Shown: one piece after another, positions 4,312 to 6,780 of the stretch
Layout: every line of letters starts with the position of its first letter
Position numbering within the stretch: position 1 is the stretch's first letter
Assembly (NCBI GenBank): GCA_029051445.1
Contig: JAIDKP010000441.1
Span: 1-6,780, forward strand
Direction of reading: 5' to 3'
Source: Muribaculaceae bacterium
GTDB lineage: Bacteria; Bacteroidota; Bacteroidia; Bacteroidales; Muribaculaceae
DNA: 6,780 nt
Notes under the pieces: model-generated
Database searches by the model: none
Seen by the model: only the letters and a program-made list of their open reading frames with translations
Told to the model about the DNA's origin: nothing
Made by a program: the position numbers and the translations under genes

Positions 4312-6780
4312 TCAGTTGCCTCCTGTTGATGCACCTTGTGACTCGGAGCCTCCTCCTCCCGACGAACCGCCTACAACGTCATCGTTGGATATGCCTTTCT
4401 TGACCTTCTTAACCGAGGTATTCAGGCTTCCGAACCGGTAGCTTACAGAAACTCCGAATGATGTCATGCGGTATTGATAGCTGCGCGAGCGTGAAGTCAT
4501 GCCGTCGTTCCATGACTTGTTGATGTATCCCGGATGGCGTGTGCGTATCGGGTTGTAGACGTTGATGCCTACGCTCAGACGGTCTTCTTTGAGGAATGAG
4601 CGGCGCAAGTTAAGTCCCCAAAAGAGATTGGAGAGCCCGTAGGCATCCATGCGTGAGTACATGCTCGGTGTCGATACCCAGTAGCTACCGTAAACCGTCA
4701 GGTGCATCTTCCACGGCAGACGCTGCGTGAAGTTGCCGTAGATCATGTGCCCCCATCCCGAATTTTTCTCTCCGCTGTAGGGGTTCTTGACGTATGTGTA
4801 GTTGGCTCTGGCGTTGACCATCAGCGAGGTCTTGGCTGTCGGACGCCAGCTGACGTAGCCTCCGAAACCAACGTTACGGCGGCGCCCCGCGTTGGCATAG
4901 TTGGAGTAGGTGTGGTCACCGACGGCATGTTGGACGCTGATGATCTCGTTGTCGGCAAAGTTGAAATCGGTATTGAAACTTACCGATACTTTTGCTCCCA
5001 TGAGGTTGTAGTTGAGACCAAGGGTGTTCTGCCTGACGCTCGAGAGATCCGGATTACCCTCCGATGTCTCGTTGGGCGATGTGTTTACTGCCGGGTTGAG
5101 GTAAAATATGCCGGGACGCTGTATGCGTGAGCCGAATGACAGTTTCAGCGTATTGCGCTGGTTGATGTTGTACATCACCGATGCGTTGGGCACCCAGTCG
5201 TTGAGATTTGCGGAGAACGGGTCGGCCGAACCATCGAGAAATTTCGCCGAGAGATGCGAGTACTCGTAGCGCAGACCGGCGCGGGCTCCGAATTTGCCGA
5301 AATTCAGACGGTAGTCGGCAAACAGTGCACCGATCTCCGTTATGTGCTTGAAGTCGGAAAAGTCGGTGTTGACGCCGACATACTCTCGCGTGGTGTTGCT
5401 GTGGTTGTCGCGATAGATGAATTTGCCGCCTACGTCAAAAGAGTTGGTCTTGTTGATCGGACGCGTCCAGTCGAGCTGCACGGTGTGTTCGAGGCCATCC
5501 TCGCGGCTGTCGGCGTGTATGCCGGTGTATGGCATCGGCGCGTTTTCTGCATCGGTGTAGTCGGTTTCTGAAACCGACTTGTCAAGACTTCCCGAGAGCC
5601 GGTAGGAGAGGATGATCGCCTCGCCCTCGCGGTCGGTGGAACGCTGGTAGTTGAAGCTGCCGTTGAGGTTGGTCCACCGTTGCGGATGTGTCCGGCCTAT
5701 TGTATTGTAGCTGTATATCTTGTTGCCTGCGGCATCGAGCATTGTTGTCGACGAACCGGATGTGCTGTTGCTGGAAGACAGGAATCCTCCGAACTCAAAA
5801 GTGAGCAGGTTGTACTTGTCAAGATCGAGACTGCTCTCAAGTCCCCAGTAGCCCATGACACCTTTTCTGTCCGATTTGCTTTCCGATATAAGGGTGTTGC
5901 CTGTCTGGATGTATTTTGTCTCGGATTCCGAGCGACTTTGGGAGTCTGTGCCCCGGGTGCTGACTGATCCGCCTCCATATAGCGAAAGCGAGAACTTGTC
6001 GTATTGCGCCGACATCCATATGTTTGGCGTCGGCACATTGTTGCGCGAGTTGTAGTTAAGTCCCACATTGCCCATCGCGCCTTTGGTTATCACATTCTTT
6101 ACAGTGATGATATTTAGAATGGCTGTTGTTCCTTCGGCATCCTCGCGTGCGCCCGGATCGGTAATGACCTCGATCTTCTGTATCATGGATGCCGGAAGTG
6201 CCTTGAAGATCTCTTTGGCGTTGTTGCTATATGAGTTATTGGGGCGTCCGTTTTTGTAGATCTTGAAACTGGTCGAGCCGTTGACCTTGATTGTGCCGTC
6301 GGGGTCTACACTCACAAGCGGCACTTTGTTAAGTGTCTCGTTGAGCATTGATGTCTTTGACTCGGCATCGCTTGTCACATCGTAGCTTATACGGTCGATC
6401 TCGACCGACACGAGCGGCCTGGCCGCCTCGACTACCACTTCGCCGAGCATATTCTCGTCGATGCTGGTGACGATAGTGTCAAGATCGGCTACCGGATTTA
6501 CAACTGTTACTTCAAACTCTTTCACAGCCGGAGATTTGCCGACCGAGACGAGTATGAGCCGATATGTTCCGGCTTTTTTCAGGGCACAGCTGAAGCTGCC
6601 GTCGTTGCCGGTAACCCCCATGCTGACCGGAGTGACGGAGTCGGTCTGCTGGAATACTCTAACTGTTGCGTAGATCTCGGGCTCACCTTGGTTGTGGATG
6701 GCCATTCCTTTTACTGCAAAGTTCTGTGCTGCTGCTGTAAATGTAATGAAAAGCTGTATACAGAGTATGATAATGCGTGT
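4312..6780 (-). CDS. TonB-dependent outer-membrane receptor (5' end cut by window edge)
   Basis: The frame is open from the window end to the TGA at 4312-4314 and gives 822 visible residues. The first visible codons read TRIIILCIQLFITFTAAAQN, an export signal with Ala-X-Ala before Gln-Asn, so the true start lies just beyond 6780. The Met at 6705-6703 lies inside the next domain and is not the start. Visible residues of about 20-110 form a carboxypeptidase-regulatory-like beta-sandwich (FAVKG...GEPEIYATV, NDGSFS). About 110-230 form the TonB plug (LGEVVVEA, LNETLNKVP, IYKNGRP, IEVITDPGAREDAEGTTAILNI split across the segment). The rest is a beta-barrel of the OMP_b-brl_3 type, closing with FGVSVSYRFG and a 38-residue Gly/Ser-rich tail. 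It lacks SusC-length features and no SusD gene follows, so it is probably not a classical glycan importer. The ligand is unknown. Its promoter lies outside the window. Confidence 0.92.
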   Translation of the reverse strand, partial: TRIIILCIQLFITFTAAAQNFAVKGMAIHNQGEPEIYATVRVFQQTDSVTPVSMGVTGNDGSFSCALKKAGTYRLILVSVGKSPAVKEFEVTVVNPVADLDTIVTSIDENMLGEVVVEAARPLVSVEIDRISYDVTSDAESKTSMLNETLNKVPLVSVDPDGTIKVNGSTSFKIYKNGRPNNSYSNNAKEIFKALPASMIQKIEVITDPGAREDAEGTTAILNIITVKNVITKGAMGNVGLNYNSRNNVPTPNIWMSAQYDKFSLSLYGGGSVSTRGTDSQSRSESETKYIQTGNTLISESKSDRKGVMGYWGLESSLDLDKYNLLTFEFGGFLSSSNSTSGSSTTMLDAAGNKIYSYNTIGRTHPQRWTNLNGSFNYQRSTDREGEAIILSYRLSGSLDKSVSETDYTDAENAPMPYTGIHADSREDGLEHTVQLDWTRPINKTNSFDVGGKFIYRDNHSNTTREYVGVNTDFSDFKHITEIGALFADYRLNFGKFGARAGLRYEYSHLSAKFLDGSADPFSANLNDWVPNASVMYNINQRNTLKLSFGSRIQRPGIFYLNPAVNTSPNETSEGNPDLSSVRQNTLGLNYNLMGAKVSVSFNTDFNFADNEIISVQHAVGDHTYSNYANAGRRRNVGFGGYVSWRPTAKTSLMVNARANYTYVKNPYSGEKNSGWGHMIYGNFTQRLPWKMHLTVYGSYWVSTPSMYSRMDAYGLSNLFWGLNLRRSFLKEDRLSVGINVYNPIRTRHPGYINKSWNDGMTSRSRSYQYRMTSFGVSVSYRFGSLNTSVKKVKKGISNDDVVGGSSGGGGSESQGASTGGN

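Noticed and set aside
4321..4338. QGAST in the receptor tail as a possible ApbE flavinylation site
   Set aside because: The known motif has an Asp upstream and Ser or Thr before GA; here it is Gln without the Asp, in a low-complexity tail.

Overview
The window looks like chromosomal DNA from a member of the Bacteroidales, possibly a gut Muribaculaceae-type organism (family-level placement is inference). The reasons are a textbook Bacteroidetes promoter (TTTG, 20 nt, TATCTTTG) in front of the tRNA gene, the near absence of Shine-Dalgarno sequences, and a TonB-dependent receptor with an N-terminal carboxypeptidase-regulatory-like domain and a conserved post-barrel tail. The protein genes are also typical of the phylum.

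Layout. Positions 1-302 hold a self-contained tRNA-Asp(GTC) unit with promoter, structured leader, tRNA and intrinsic terminator. Positions 336 to about 1240 hold no convincing gene. They are filled by a GC-rich tandem array of about three modular repeat units (roughly 240-320 bp), each carrying several short hairpins; two of the units include a terminator-like hairpin. This array is the least explained part of the window. A short spacer with a possible promoter then leads into a forward gene (1455-2318) for a secreted alpha/beta-hydrolase esterase.

A strong hairpin at 2346-2377 separates that gene from three genes on the minus strand. Read in their own direction these are a TonB-dependent outer-membrane receptor (from beyond 6780 down to 4312, cut at its 5' end by the window edge), an ApbE-type FAD:protein FMN transferase lipoprotein (4214-3204) and a secreted glycerophosphodiester phosphodiesterase (3169-2405). 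The gaps are 97 bp and 34 bp. The last two probably share a transcript. The 97-bp gap holds a good -7 element and an 18-bp AT palindrome, so apbE may have its own promoter.

All four proteins are exported: one outer-membrane barrel, one lipoprotein and two with signal peptidase I-type signals. This part of the window is therefore a cell-envelope locus. A shared pathway is not evident: no flavinylation target, SusD partner or glycoside hydrolase is present.
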